Source: Lachnospiraceae bacterium
GTDB taxonomy: Bacteria > Bacillota > Clostridia > Lachnospirales > Lachnospiraceae
Direction: 5' to 3'
DNA: 48,654 bases
Assembly: GCA_014804655.1 (NCBI GenBank)
Contig: JAAUZK010000018.1
Span: forward strand, 107,628-156,281
Within the stretch, counting starts at the first letter, position 1; every line of letters begins with the position of its first letter. Under the pieces are notes generated by a model. It searched no databases. It was given only the letters and a program-made list of their open reading frames with translations, and was not told where the DNA came from. The position numbers and the translations under genes are program-made. Below, piece by piece: positions 8,574 through 15,345 of this stretch.

Positions 8574-8603
8574 TTGACATACATTTACCGGACAGAGTAC
8601 AAT
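8574..8603 (+). promoter_or_regulatory. Sigma-A promoter for the ECF S-component operon
   Basis: TTGACA (8574-8579), 18-bp spacer, TACAAT (8598-8603). It lies about 330 bp before the first coding sequence and so creates a long untranslated leader. Confidence 0.65.
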
Positions 8604-8611
8604 AGACACAA

Positions 8612-8840
8612 TGGTTGGCAGAAGCCGACGTCAGGGACGCCAAGCGTTCGAGGGAAGATACAGAGGTCATTAAGAAAGAAGGTAACTGTGAAGAACAGGA
8701 TTCTGAACAGTTACGAAAGAAGTAAATCAGATGATTTTCGATATTATAGTGAAATAAACTATTACAAACAAATATATTAACTTACCAGGAAGGTAATCGG
8801 ATATGCGGGAAGCGTATCGGGGTACTTTCCTATTTTTATT
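8612..8840 (+). ncRNA. Structured 5' leader, candidate riboswitch or attenuator
   Basis: A non-coding leader with several stems. (1) TTGG..CGTC/GACG..CCAA at about 8615-8640. (2) GTAACTGT (8682-8689) with ACAGTTAC (8707-8714), interrupted by opposed GA/GA dinucleotides (690-691 and 705-706, a tandem sheared G-A motif) before AGAA/TTCT and a CAGGA loop. (3) TTACC/GGTAA (8782-8796). (4) GGAAGGTA (8788-8795) with TACTTTCC (8823-8830) enclosing GATATGC/GCGTATC, then TATTTTTATT. Stems 3 and 4 share GGTA and cannot form together, as expected of an antiterminator/terminator switch. It does not match a riboswitch consensus I know. The substrate of the ECF S component downstream would be the natural ligand. 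Confidence 0.55.
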
Positions 8841-8866
8841 ATATGGGAAACTGCTTTGCAAACTTC

Positions 8867-8903
8867 AAGTTCGCGAAGTGAATCTTGTAACCCCGCGAAG
8901 CTC
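8867..8903. repeat. Palindromic repeat, copy 3, before the ECF S-component gene
   Basis: AAGTTCGCGAAGTGAATCTT and the following bases to GCGAAGCTC match copy 2 (3374-3410) with only a few changes and keep the foldable ends. It ends about 25 bp before the start codon at 8929, directly upstream of the ribosome binding site. Confidence 0.7.
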
Positions 8904-8928
8904 AATTTTTTATGGAGGAAAATGATTA

Positions 8929-9488
8929 TGAAACGGACACGTAAACTTGTATTATCGGCGCTTTTTATGGCATTGGGGATTGTCCTTCCTTTTCTGACGG
9001 GACAGATTCAACAGATCGGTAATATGCTCCTGCCGATGCATATTCCGGTGCTGTTGTGTGGCTTCATCTGTGGCTGGCAGTATGGTCTGGCAGTCGGGCT
9101 TATGACACCTCTGCTTCGGAGCGTTATGTTTGGTATGCCGCCGCTTATGCCTACGGCAGCGGCGATGGCGGTGGAACTGGCAGTCTATGGTTTGATGACA
9201 GGTATTCTGTATGCGAAGCTGCCGAAAAAGGTTCCCTATATCTACGTGAGCCTTCTTTGTGCGATGATCGCGGGCAGAGCCGCGTGGGGACTCGTCGGTA
9301 TTCCGTTGTACGGTATTGCCGGAAACGGCTTTACCGCGCAGATATTTCTGTCCGGCGCGCTTTTGAATGCCATACCGGGTATCATACTGCAGATCGTACT
9401 GATTCCGATTGTTATGATCACACTTGGCAGAGCGGGTGTGCTGAATGATTATGCCCCGGAGCGTGAGATGGAGGGTTCTTGTGAATAA
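8929..9488 (+). CDS. ECF transporter S component (vitamin-type substrate-binding membrane protein)
   Basis: A small integral membrane protein of about 185 residues and five to six TM helices. The N-terminal KLVLSALFMALGIVLPF segment, the MHIPVLLCGFICGWQYG motif and the P-L-x-R-S-x-x-x-G-M-P-P stretch fit the S components (PF12822-like) of energy-coupling factor transporters. These bind a vitamin or its precursor and dock on a shared ATPase module, which is not in this window. TATGGAGGAAAATGATT supports a start near 8923-8929 (ATGATTATG). I use 8929, though the upstream ATG at 8923 is possible. The gene overlaps the P-loop kinase gene by 8 bp, so the imported compound is probably phosphorylated at once (inference). 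The substrate is unknown. Confidence 0.75.
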
Positions 9489-10047
9489 GATTTATACCAT
9501 GATTGACAGTGCACTGGAGCATGCAAACATGACCGAACAAGTCAATATGGCGATTGACGGTATGTGCGGCAGCGGCAAGACAACGCTGGCAGAAGAGCTT
9601 GCCCGCAGATATGACTGTAATCTTTTTCATATGGATGATTTCTTCCTGCGTCCGGAACAGCGTACCGCAGCACGGTATGCGCAGGCCGGAGGGAACGTGG
9701 ATTATGAGCGGTTTCGGGCGGAGGTTCTGGATCATCTGGCGAATGAGGGAGGCTTTGCCTATCGGCGTTTTGACTGCCGCAGGATGGCGCTTGAAGAGCC
9801 TTGTGAGGTCTCATGGAACAGATTGAATATTATAGAGGGCGCGTACAGCTGTCATCCCTATTTCGGGGATGCGTATCAACTGTGCTTTTTTATGGAAGTG
9901 TCCGCAGGGGAGCAGAAGAGGAGAATACTGGCACGAAACGGAGCGGAAATGTACCAACGCTTCGAGCAGGAGTGGATTCCTATGGAGAATCGGTATTTTG
10001 AGGCTTACGGAATCCGGGATAAGTGCATTGTGGTCAGCGGCGGTTAA
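9481..10047 (+). CDS. P-loop kinase of the uridine kinase/phosphoribulokinase type
   Basis: A 188-residue cytoplasmic kinase. Walker A is GMCGSGKT (about 27-34). HMDDFF (50-55) provides the acidic residues seen in uridine, nicotinamide-riboside and CoaA-type kinases, and NIIEGAYS is the usual Walker-B-like strand. The start is the GTG at 9481, because GGAGGG lies six bases before it and it gives an 8-bp overlap with the ECF S component; longer in-frame starts have no such site. Clostridia often annotate such proteins as uridine kinase. The tight coupling to a vitamin transporter suggests a salvage kinase for the transported nutrient. The substrate cannot be read from the sequence. Confidence 0.8.
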   Translation: MNKIYTMIDSALEHANMTEQVNMAIDGMCGSGKTTLAEELARRYDCNLFHMDDFFLRPEQRTAARYAQAGGNVDYERFRAEVLDHLANEGGFAYRRFDCRRMALEEPCEVSWNRLNIIEGAYSCHPYFGDAYQLCFFMEVSAGEQKRRILARNGAEMYQRFEQEWIPMENRYFEAYGIRDKCIVVSGG

Positions 10048-10104
10048 CATCGGATTTTGCAGAGGGAGTTCCATATGGCTAAGTTGGAAGCTTACGTTTA
10101 TTCC

Positions 10105-10133
10105 TTGAAAAGTGCATGTGCGTGCAGTATAAT
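10105..10133 (+). promoter_or_regulatory. Sigma-A promoter before the His/Cys-rich gene
   Basis: TTGAAA (10105-10110), 17-bp spacer, perfect TATAAT (10128-10133). Transcription would start at the foot of the hairpin at 10135-10191. Confidence 0.7.
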
Positions 10134-10134
10134 A

Positions 10135-10191
10135 AGAGATGAAGATATACTAAGATCATAAAGTACATGATCTTAGTATATCTTCATCTCT
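10135..10191. repeat. Perfect 25-bp hairpin with AAAGTAC loop (family member A)
   Basis: Arms 10135-10159 and 10167-10191 are exact reverse complements, beginning AGAGATGAAG and containing ATACTAAGA/TCTTAGTAT. The 7-base loop is AAAGTAC. A relative with compensatory stem changes lies between carA and carB (36092-36151). Confidence 0.85.
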
Positions 10192-10192
10192 A

Positions 10193-10285
10193 AGAGAATG
10201 CGAAGAGCATGCATTCTCCGTGATAAAACAAGATAGATAGAAAAAGCAGGACATGAGGGAGTGTCGTCACACATGCCCTTATGTA
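10193..10285 (+). promoter_or_regulatory. Two further hairpins in the leader of the His/Cys-rich gene
   Basis: GAGAATGC/GCATTCTC (about 10194-10218) and ACATGAGGG (10251-10259) with CCCTTATGT (10276-10284). Together with the 25-bp hairpin they give a 180-base structured leader ending about 30 bases before the start codon. No T-run follows, so they are not obvious terminators. Confidence 0.4.
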
Positions 10286-10313
10286 GAAATAAACAGGAAA
10301 GGGGGTGTATACC

Positions 10314-10658
10314 ATGCGTCTTAGGAAATTATTCACGGCGGCATTGACTGCGGCAATGGTGTCCATGGTTTTCGTCATGCCGGTTTCTGCCCACGGGCAT
10401 CACAGCCGGACGACAGTAGCAACGGATACAGATACAAGCTGCCCGGTATGTACGGTGGAAGGATGTACGGAAGAAGGCAGGCATACCCATGATGGACATG
10501 ATTACTGTGGATATGACCACAAAGATGGTTATTGTGACTATTCCTGCGAGACTGCTTCCGACGATACCACTTCCGATGATTCAACTTCCGGGAAGACTAC
10601 TTCCGGCAGGAAGGTTTCCCGTGGCAGATGTGGCACCAGACGGCATTGCCACCATTAA
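10314..10658 (+). CDS. Small secreted His/Cys-rich protein
   Basis: A 114-residue protein with a clear signal peptide (MRLRKLFTAALTAAMVSMVF, cleavage likely after VSA near residue 26). The mature part is very rich in His and Cys: HGHH, CPVCTVEGC, RHTHDGHDYCGYDHKDGYCDYSC. A Ser/Thr/Asp-rich stretch (about residues 82-98) and a basic His/Cys tail follow. The pattern suggests binding of a transition metal such as zinc, copper or nickel outside the cell (inference). I recognise no named family. I chose the ATG at 10314 because AGGGGG lies eight bases upstream. It is monocistronic, between its own promoter and a strong terminator. Confidence 0.7.
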   Translation: MRLRKLFTAALTAAMVSMVFVMPVSAHGHHSRTTVATDTDTSCPVCTVEGCTEEGRHTHDGHDYCGYDHKDGYCDYSCETASDDTTSDDSTSGKTTSGRKVSRGRCGTRRHCHH

Positions 10659-10689
10659 TTGAGTGATTTCGGACGAAAGATGAAGTGAA

Positions 10690-10719
10690 GGCTGCCAGAC
10701 AATGCTGGCAGCCTTTTTT
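10690..10719 (+). terminator. Rho-independent terminator of the His/Cys-rich gene
   Basis: GGCTGCCAG and CTGGCAGCC enclose ACAATG and are followed by TTTTTT. A textbook intrinsic terminator. Confidence 0.9.
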
Positions 10720-10742
10720 GTCGGGCAAAAAGCAAATATAAA

Positions 10743-10775
10743 AGAGCGATCCCAACGCACAGCGTGGATCGCTCT
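10743..10775 (-). terminator. Terminator of the DUF3842/chemoreceptor operon
   Basis: AGAGCGATCC and GGATCGCTCT pair around a 13-base loop. Read on the minus strand, TTTATATTTGC follows the stem, just after the DUF3842 stop codon. Confidence 0.7.
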
Positions 10776-10780
10776 GTCTT

Positions 10781-11185
10781 CTACAGCATAGATTCGATCT
10801 TCTCCACCGCGATACGGATATACTCACCCATCGATGCTTCCGCGCAGCCTGCCACGAAATGGTTGCAGCGGCCCGTCGGTATCAGAACTTTATAGGCGCG
10901 GCTGGATCCGATGGCAGCGGCGATGGCCGGTGTGATCTCACCTAACAGTGCATTAGCGAAGACGATGCCGATGGGACCGGCGATAATATCCGAGTCTGCC
11001 GCATTGACGATAACCGCATTGTCGCCCGTAGCGCCGTAGTCAGCCCCTGCTTTCAGCATAGCCGAAGTGGCGATGCTGTTCGTGCCGATGGCATACAACT
11101 CCAGATCCGCATGATTTTTCTTAAGCTGTTCTATAATAGATCTCCCGATCCGGCCACCCTGACCGTCTATGATAGTGATTTTCAT
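10781..11185 (-). CDS. DUF3842 family protein
   Basis: A 134-residue soluble protein common in clostridia and of unknown function. MKITIIDGQGGRIGRSI is a Rossmann-like nucleotide-binding loop, and the rest (AIGTNSIATSAMLKAGAD, GPIGIVFANALLGEITP, RCNHFVAGC) matches what I know of DUF3842. It sits 17 bp after the chemoreceptor gene on the same strand and is followed by a terminator, so the two are probably co-transcribed. AAAGGATT precedes the ATG. No catalytic residues can be assigned. Confidence 0.85.
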   Translation of the reverse strand: MKITIIDGQGGRIGRSIIEQLKKNHADLELYAIGTNSIATSAMLKAGADYGATGDNAVIVNAADSDIIAGPIGIVFANALLGEITPAIAAAIGSSRAYKVLIPTGRCNHFVAGCAEASMGEYIRIAVEKIESML

Positions 11186-11202
11186 GGGAAATAATCCTTT
11201 CC

Positions 11203-12900
11203 TTATATCTGGAAGAAAGCGACGCTGTCATTCAACTGCTCAATAACGGACTTCAGCTCGTCCGCCTGTTTCGCGACATCCTCGATGTTTGCCCGCAGTT
11301 CATCGGTAGAAACGTTAGCTTCTTCCGCGGACGCGGCATTTTCTTCGGAAATACCGGATAAGCTGCTGACGGAATCGAGAACGCTGATCTTATTCTGGTC
11401 AACAATTTCCACGATGTCTGAGATTGTATTAACTGCACTGGCGGCCTCCGCAATATTTCCGTCCACATCCTCGAAACTGTGGCTTACGCTCTTTAGGGCA
11501 TCCGCTTCTTTGATGACCGCATCCTGAATTTGTGCGGCAATCTTCGTACACTCTGCGGTCTTGGAAGTGATTTCTTCTATGATCGACTGAATCTGCTTTG
11601 CGGAAGAATTGGACTGTTCCGCCAGCGTCTGGATCTCACCTGCCACGACTGCGAAACCTCTTCCCGCTTCGCCGGCTCTGGCAGCTTCGATGCTGGCATT
11701 TAAGGAGAGCAGATTGGTCTGTCCGGAGATATCCATAATCATCTTTGCAGCGGTGGTGATCTGGTTTACCGCATTGCTGACGCTGGTAATGCTGATGATG
11801 ACGTTGTCGGCGCTGGTGGTAGTGTATTTGTTGGCACTCAATAGGTCGTTCAGAGCAGCTTTAGCGGTGTTGCTGACGCGGGTAACGGTTTCCGTCACCG
11901 CCCGGGTAGCTTTAGAGCTCTCGGCGATCTGAGTGATGTTTTCGGAGATCTCATTCATGTCATGCGATTGTTTATCAACAGAGCCCGACATACTCTGGGC
12001 ACCGGAAGAGAGTTCTTCCATGGTGGCGCTTAAATCTTTGACGGCCTTCGCACAGTTGCCGAGAGAGTCATCGACAAGGCTCACGGAATGGTCCACTGTG
12101 CCGGCACAGCTTAAGATCATCTCCACAACGTTTACAAGCTGCGTGCGGAGGCTTTCTGCTGCATTTGCAACATCGGATAATTCCCGGATACGATTCTTAT
12201 CATTGATTTTGAAATTAAGATTCCCTTCGGAGAGCATAACCGTAGCGTCGCGGAGCATATGAATCTGCCTGGTAATCATTTTGCCGATAATAAAGGCGAT
12301 GGCAACGATGATCACCATAAGCCCAAGGCATATGAGAAGGATATAGACCAGATAGCTGTTGGTGGCGGCGGTCAGTTCCGCGCTGGGCTTGCCGGTGAAC
12401 ATCATGCCGACAACGCTGTCCTTCTGTTCGATGGGAATATAGTAACCATAATAATCCTGACCGCCGATATTGACATTTCTGGCGAAGTATGTATTGCCCT
12501 GGTTCAGAACAATTTCTTTTACCGTATCGGTGCACTGTGTCAGAAGCACGCGGTTTCCCGATTCGTCTGTGATTGTAGTTAAATAACGGGTGTCCCCGTA
12601 AAACATCGTGCAGTCTACTCCGGATATTTCTTTAATATAGTCGACAGTGTCCGTACTGGCGGAAAGATTGGTTCCGCCTTTGAAGAGGGTGTCCCCGGAC
12701 AGCCTGTAGGTGCCTGCATCAAGCGAGTCGAAGGTTTGCAGCAGCGAATATCCGGTGACTTCCAGCATGCTTTCGATCTCATTTTCCGTAGTGGTCCGCA
12801 TATATCTGGATGAAGTGAGGACGGTAACAAAAATGGATAGAAGTGCGGGCAGAAGGCACAACAAAAGTAAAATTGAGATGATGCTTGGCTTTTTATTCAT
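11203..12900 (-). CDS. Methyl-accepting chemotaxis protein with single Cache-type sensor
   Basis: A 565-residue membrane receptor that passes an external signal to CheA/CheW, which are not in the window. TM1 is about 8-27. An extracellular domain (30-180) has [16 protein letters not shown] and YYGYYIPI, resembling single Cache (sCache_3-like) sensors. TM2 (about 183-207) and HAMP (208-260) precede a long helical signalling domain. The conserved hairpin tip [20 protein letters not shown] (about 395-414) is intact. No CheR-tethering pentapeptide is visible at the end (NDSVAFFQI). The ligand is unknown; carbohydrate genes on both sides make a sugar or small acid possible. AGGAGCG precedes the ATG. 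Confidence 0.93.
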   Translation of the reverse strand: MNKKPSIISILLLLCLLPALLSIFVTVLTSSRYMRTTTENEIESMLEVTGYSLLQTFDSLDAGTYRLSGDTLFKGGTNLSASTDTVDYIKEISGVDCTMFYGDTRYLTTITDESGNRVLLTQCTDTVKEIVLNQGNTYFARNVNIGGQDYYGYYIPIEQKDSVVGMMFTGKPSAELTAATNSYLVYILLICLGLMVIIVAIAFIIGKMITRQIHMLRDATVMLSEGNLNFKINDKNRIRELSDVANAAESLRTQLVNVVEMILSCAGTVDHSVSLVDDSLGNCAKAVKDLSATMEELSSGAQSMSGSVDKQSHDMNEISENITQIAESSKATRAVTETVTRVSNTAKAALNDLLSANKYTTTSADNVIISITSVSNAVNQITTAAKMIMDISGQTNLLSLNASIEAARAGEAGRGFAVVAGEIQTLAEQSNSSAKQIQSIIEEITSKTAECTKIAAQIQDAVIKEADALKSVSHSFEDVDGNIAEAASAVNTISDIVEIVDQNKISVLDSVSSLSGISEENAASAEEANVSTDELRANIEDVAKQADELKSVIEQLNDSVAFFQI

Positions 12901-12970
12901 ATAGATTTCGCTCCTGTCTGAGTAGTTTTTTCGGGCAGTATTTTATGTTTTTCACTGCGTTTTTCTTTAT

Positions 12971-12999
12971 AGTATAATTGTATTTCGGGAAGATGGCAA
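12971..12999 (-). promoter_or_regulatory. Sigma-A-like promoter of the chemoreceptor
   Basis: On the minus strand TTGCCA (12994-12999) and TATACT (12971-12976) are 17 bp apart. No flagellar SigD-type motif was noticed. Confidence 0.6.
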
Positions 13000-13075
13000 G
13001 AATATAATCAGATTGGACAGGATTGGGCAAGTATTAACTTGTATGAATTTTTTTCTACAATTGGCAAAAAATAGA

Positions 13076-13104
13076 TTGACATCAACTATGCAATTTGTTA
13101 TCCT
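13076..13104 (+). promoter_or_regulatory. Sigma-A promoter of the galactan operon
   Basis: TTGACA (13076-13081), 17-bp spacer, TATCCT (13099-13104). The LacI-type operator at 13113-13129 covers the expected start point, and a leader of about 185 bases follows. The rest of the 12901-13295 gap shows no gene. Confidence 0.7.
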
Positions 13105-13112
13105 AAAAACAT

Positions 13113-13129
13113 GAACAACCGATTGCGCA
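13113..13129. promoter_or_regulatory. LacI-family operator, copy 2
   Basis: GAACAACCGATTGCGCA differs from the GH42/LacI operator at 7454-7470 by one base. Its position just downstream of the -10 box is that of a classic repressor block. Confidence 0.75.
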
Positions 13130-13295
13130 AGGTAAAATGTAACAACTGCGTCAACAAAAAACAGGCACATACATCAGCAAGTTGCTGTCGCAGGCGCGGT
13201 AGAGAGAATACAGCCATCGGTAAAACGGGTTATAGCAGTACAAGCAAACCGGGACAATCAGACAATCATCGAATGAAAATGGAGGGCAGGGCAGC

Positions 13296-15134
13296 ATGGA
13301 TAAGTTTATTGTTAACATCATCCATCGTCCGGAAATGGTACCTGAGTATGCAGAGAAGGTAACCGGACACGGTAAAGAAGAAGATATCGGCAGGAAGGAG
13401 CTTTTGACAGAGTCTCTGGATATCTTTAAGACACAGCAGGCAATTGCACACAAGAACGGACTTAAGACTACGATTCAGATGACTTATGCTTCCTTATTTA
13501 ATGATGAGGCGGTAGAACTGGCTAAGGCAGATCATGAAAAGTACGGCGATGAGATCGCCCTTTCTCTGCTGGGACTTCCCTGCGAAGAGTTCCGTGAGAA
13601 GTATAAGACCAAGGATTTCTGTATCTGGATGTTTTCCATGGAAGACAAGAAATCCATTGTAGACGATGTATTCGGTAAATTCCATGACAGATTCGGTTTC
13701 TATCCGGAATCTACGGGTTCCTATTATATGGACGCCGATCTGGTGAATTATGTAAAAGAGAAATATCCTATGGTGAAATGTGCTGTGGCTACCTGCTGGG
13801 AAGAAGGTCCCAAGGCATATCACACCTGTAACAATTCATGGTATACCTTCATGGATGGCGGTCCGTGGGCGCCCTGGATTCCGAGTAAGCAGAATGTACA
13901 TGCGCCGGCAGCGAATGAGGCGGAGGACAGCGGTATCGTGGCGATCCCTCATCTGTCCCGTGACCTGATCGCATGCTATGACGGTAACGGCTCCAACTTC
14001 GGAACCCATCCGCAGAATGTGCTCAGAAGTATGAGCTATGATTCTAAGACATGGGAGTACCCGTATCTGTACAACCTGATCGATCAGTACCGTGATCTGG
14101 CAAAATATAACAATGGTTATGCATACAATATGATGTTTGTAGGCCCCGGCTGGATGAACAAGATGGGACGCTGGGAGGCACCCTATGAGCTGTTACTTAA
14201 GTCCTATGAGGACGGTATGGCATACTATGGTCAGCTCAAGAAAGAGGGCAAGCTGGATGATATGACCATGGCTGAGTTCGCGGATTTCTACCGTGAGAAC
14301 AGAAGACTGACGGAGCCGGAATGCGCACTGTGGAGAGATATCCTGTACGGATCAGATAAGCAGCTGTTCTGGTACTGCGATCCTTACATGAGAGTCTGCG
14401 CTAATATGGACCAGGGCGGCGCTATCGTAGACCTGCGTCCTTATGCGGCGAAATTAGAGTGGCCGGTAGGTATCGGTACGAAGCATGTGACAGACGCTTC
14501 TTATCCGTTCTTAATTCAGGAGAAATACAGAGCAGGTTACTTCACCCACTATGCAGGCGAGGGTACGGTCAGAAGTGCGAAGCTGACGCATAACGGCGAG
14601 GAAGTGGATCTGTGCCTGTGCAGAACGAAAGCGCATTTTTCACAGGAGGGCAACACGAGAATCCTGACGCTTGATCCTGTGGATATCGAGTTCTATGATT
14701 TGACAGTGAAGCTGCAGACGAAGATGTACTTCGAGGAAGGCAGCTCCAACATTAAGATCGAGAGAACCATCTTAGAGATGAGCGATCCTAGCGCTGAGGT
14801 GGAGATCAACGAATATATGGTAGCATGTTACGGCACTACGGAATATTCCGAGGATATGAGCAATATCGTACTGTCCGTTACAGACGGCGCAAATACAGAG
14901 AAGATCGATTATGCATACAAGTGCCGTGAGGCCCAGATGAAGGGCGCGATGGAAGCGATCGCTGTAGTACCGGAGATCGAGACGAGAGTATCCATCAGCT
15001 GTGAGAAGAAGGAAGCGGTAGGTTACATCAAGGAAGGCTACGCATTCTCACCGATGTTCACGTTAGGTTACACGACCAAGTTAAAAGATAAGGAGGTATT
15101 TGCGACATGGCTCAATCTGGCAAAGGCAAATTAA
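13296..15134 (+). CDS. Uncharacterised 612-residue protein, probable carbohydrate-active enzyme
   Basis: I cannot name this family with confidence. The first ~340 residues look like an alpha/beta barrel (MDKFIVNIIHRPEM, GLKTTIQMTYASLF, DEIALSLLGLP, then GFYPESTGSYYMDADLV and AVATCWEEGPKAY). This recalls the deacetylase/GH57-like folds in proteins annotated DUF3863/DUF3864, a resemblance not verified. Aromatic-rich motifs (GGPWAPWIPSKQN, WKMGRW-like GWMNKMGRWEAPYE) suggest a sugar-binding cleft. The last ~200 residues are beta-rich. There is no signal peptide, so it acts in the cytoplasm. GGAGGG lies nine bases before the ATG. It is first in an operon with a zinc-ribbon mini-protein and a GH53 galactanase, under the operator that also controls GH42. 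A role in galactan or galacto-oligosaccharide breakdown is inferred. Confidence 0.8.
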   Translation: MDKFIVNIIHRPEMVPEYAEKVTGHGKEEDIGRKELLTESLDIFKTQQAIAHKNGLKTTIQMTYASLFNDEAVELAKADHEKYGDEIALSLLGLPCEEFREKYKTKDFCIWMFSMEDKKSIVDDVFGKFHDRFGFYPESTGSYYMDADLVNYVKEKYPMVKCAVATCWEEGPKAYHTCNNSWYTFMDGGPWAPWIPSKQNVHAPAANEAEDSGIVAIPHLSRDLIACYDGNGSNFGTHPQNVLRSMSYDSKTWEYPYLYNLIDQYRDLAKYNNGYAYNMMFVGPGWMNKMGRWEAPYELLLKSYEDGMAYYGQLKKEGKLDDMTMAEFADFYRENRRLTEPECALWRDILYGSDKQLFWYCDPYMRVCANMDQGGAIVDLRPYAAKLEWPVGIGTKHVTDASYPFLIQEKYRAGYFTHYAGEGTVRSAKLTHNGEEVDLCLCRTKAHFSQEGNTRILTLDPVDIEFYDLTVKLQTKMYFEEGSSNIKIERTILEMSDPSAEVEINEYMVACYGTTEYSEDMSNIVLSVTDGANTEKIDYAYKCREAQMKGAMEAIAVVPEIETRVSISCEKKEAVGYIKEGYAFSPMFTLGYTTKLKDKEVFATWLNLAKAN

Positions 15135-15325
15135 ATTACAGGTGTCCCTCCTGCTTCATGAGAGACTTAGATATTGATATGTTTTATGATAAGGATAAAA
15201 AGGAGTATCATTGCATCCGCTGTCAGTATGTGGGGACGGAGGAGGACGTGCTTGAGAAGAATGAGTTGGTGCGGTTCCGGTATAAGGATGCTATGAAGAG
15301 GTTTACGAAGTTTGATTTTGATTAA
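15107..15325 (+). CDS. Zinc-ribbon mini-protein (72 residues)
   Basis: A 72-residue soluble protein with two Cys pairs, CPSC (about 13-16) and CIRC (about 36-39), that would form one zinc ribbon. A charged helical tail ends in TKFDFD. The start overlaps the previous gene by 28 bp and is supported by AAGGAGG ten bases upstream inside that gene. The GH53 gene starts 20 bp downstream, so all three are translated from one message. Its role is unknown; a regulatory or partner protein is possible. Confidence 0.75.
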   Translation: MAQSGKGKLNYRCPSCFMRDLDIDMFYDKDKKEYHCIRCQYVGTEEDVLEKNELVRFRYKDAMKRFTKFDFD

Positions 15326-15345
15326 GACATGAACGGAGACTACAC

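Noticed and set aside
8568..8780. 70-residue open frame upstream of the ECF S component
   Set aside because: It starts inside the promoter and runs through the structured leader; no ribosome binding site.
8604..8925. Known riboswitch (THF, TPP, FMN, cobalamin, preQ1, ykkC) before the ECF S component
   Set aside because: None of the conserved cores I know could be found by eye, so I report it only as an unclassified structured leader.
13111..13362. 83-residue open frame over the operator
   Set aside because: It starts in the LacI operator and runs into the real gene in another frame.
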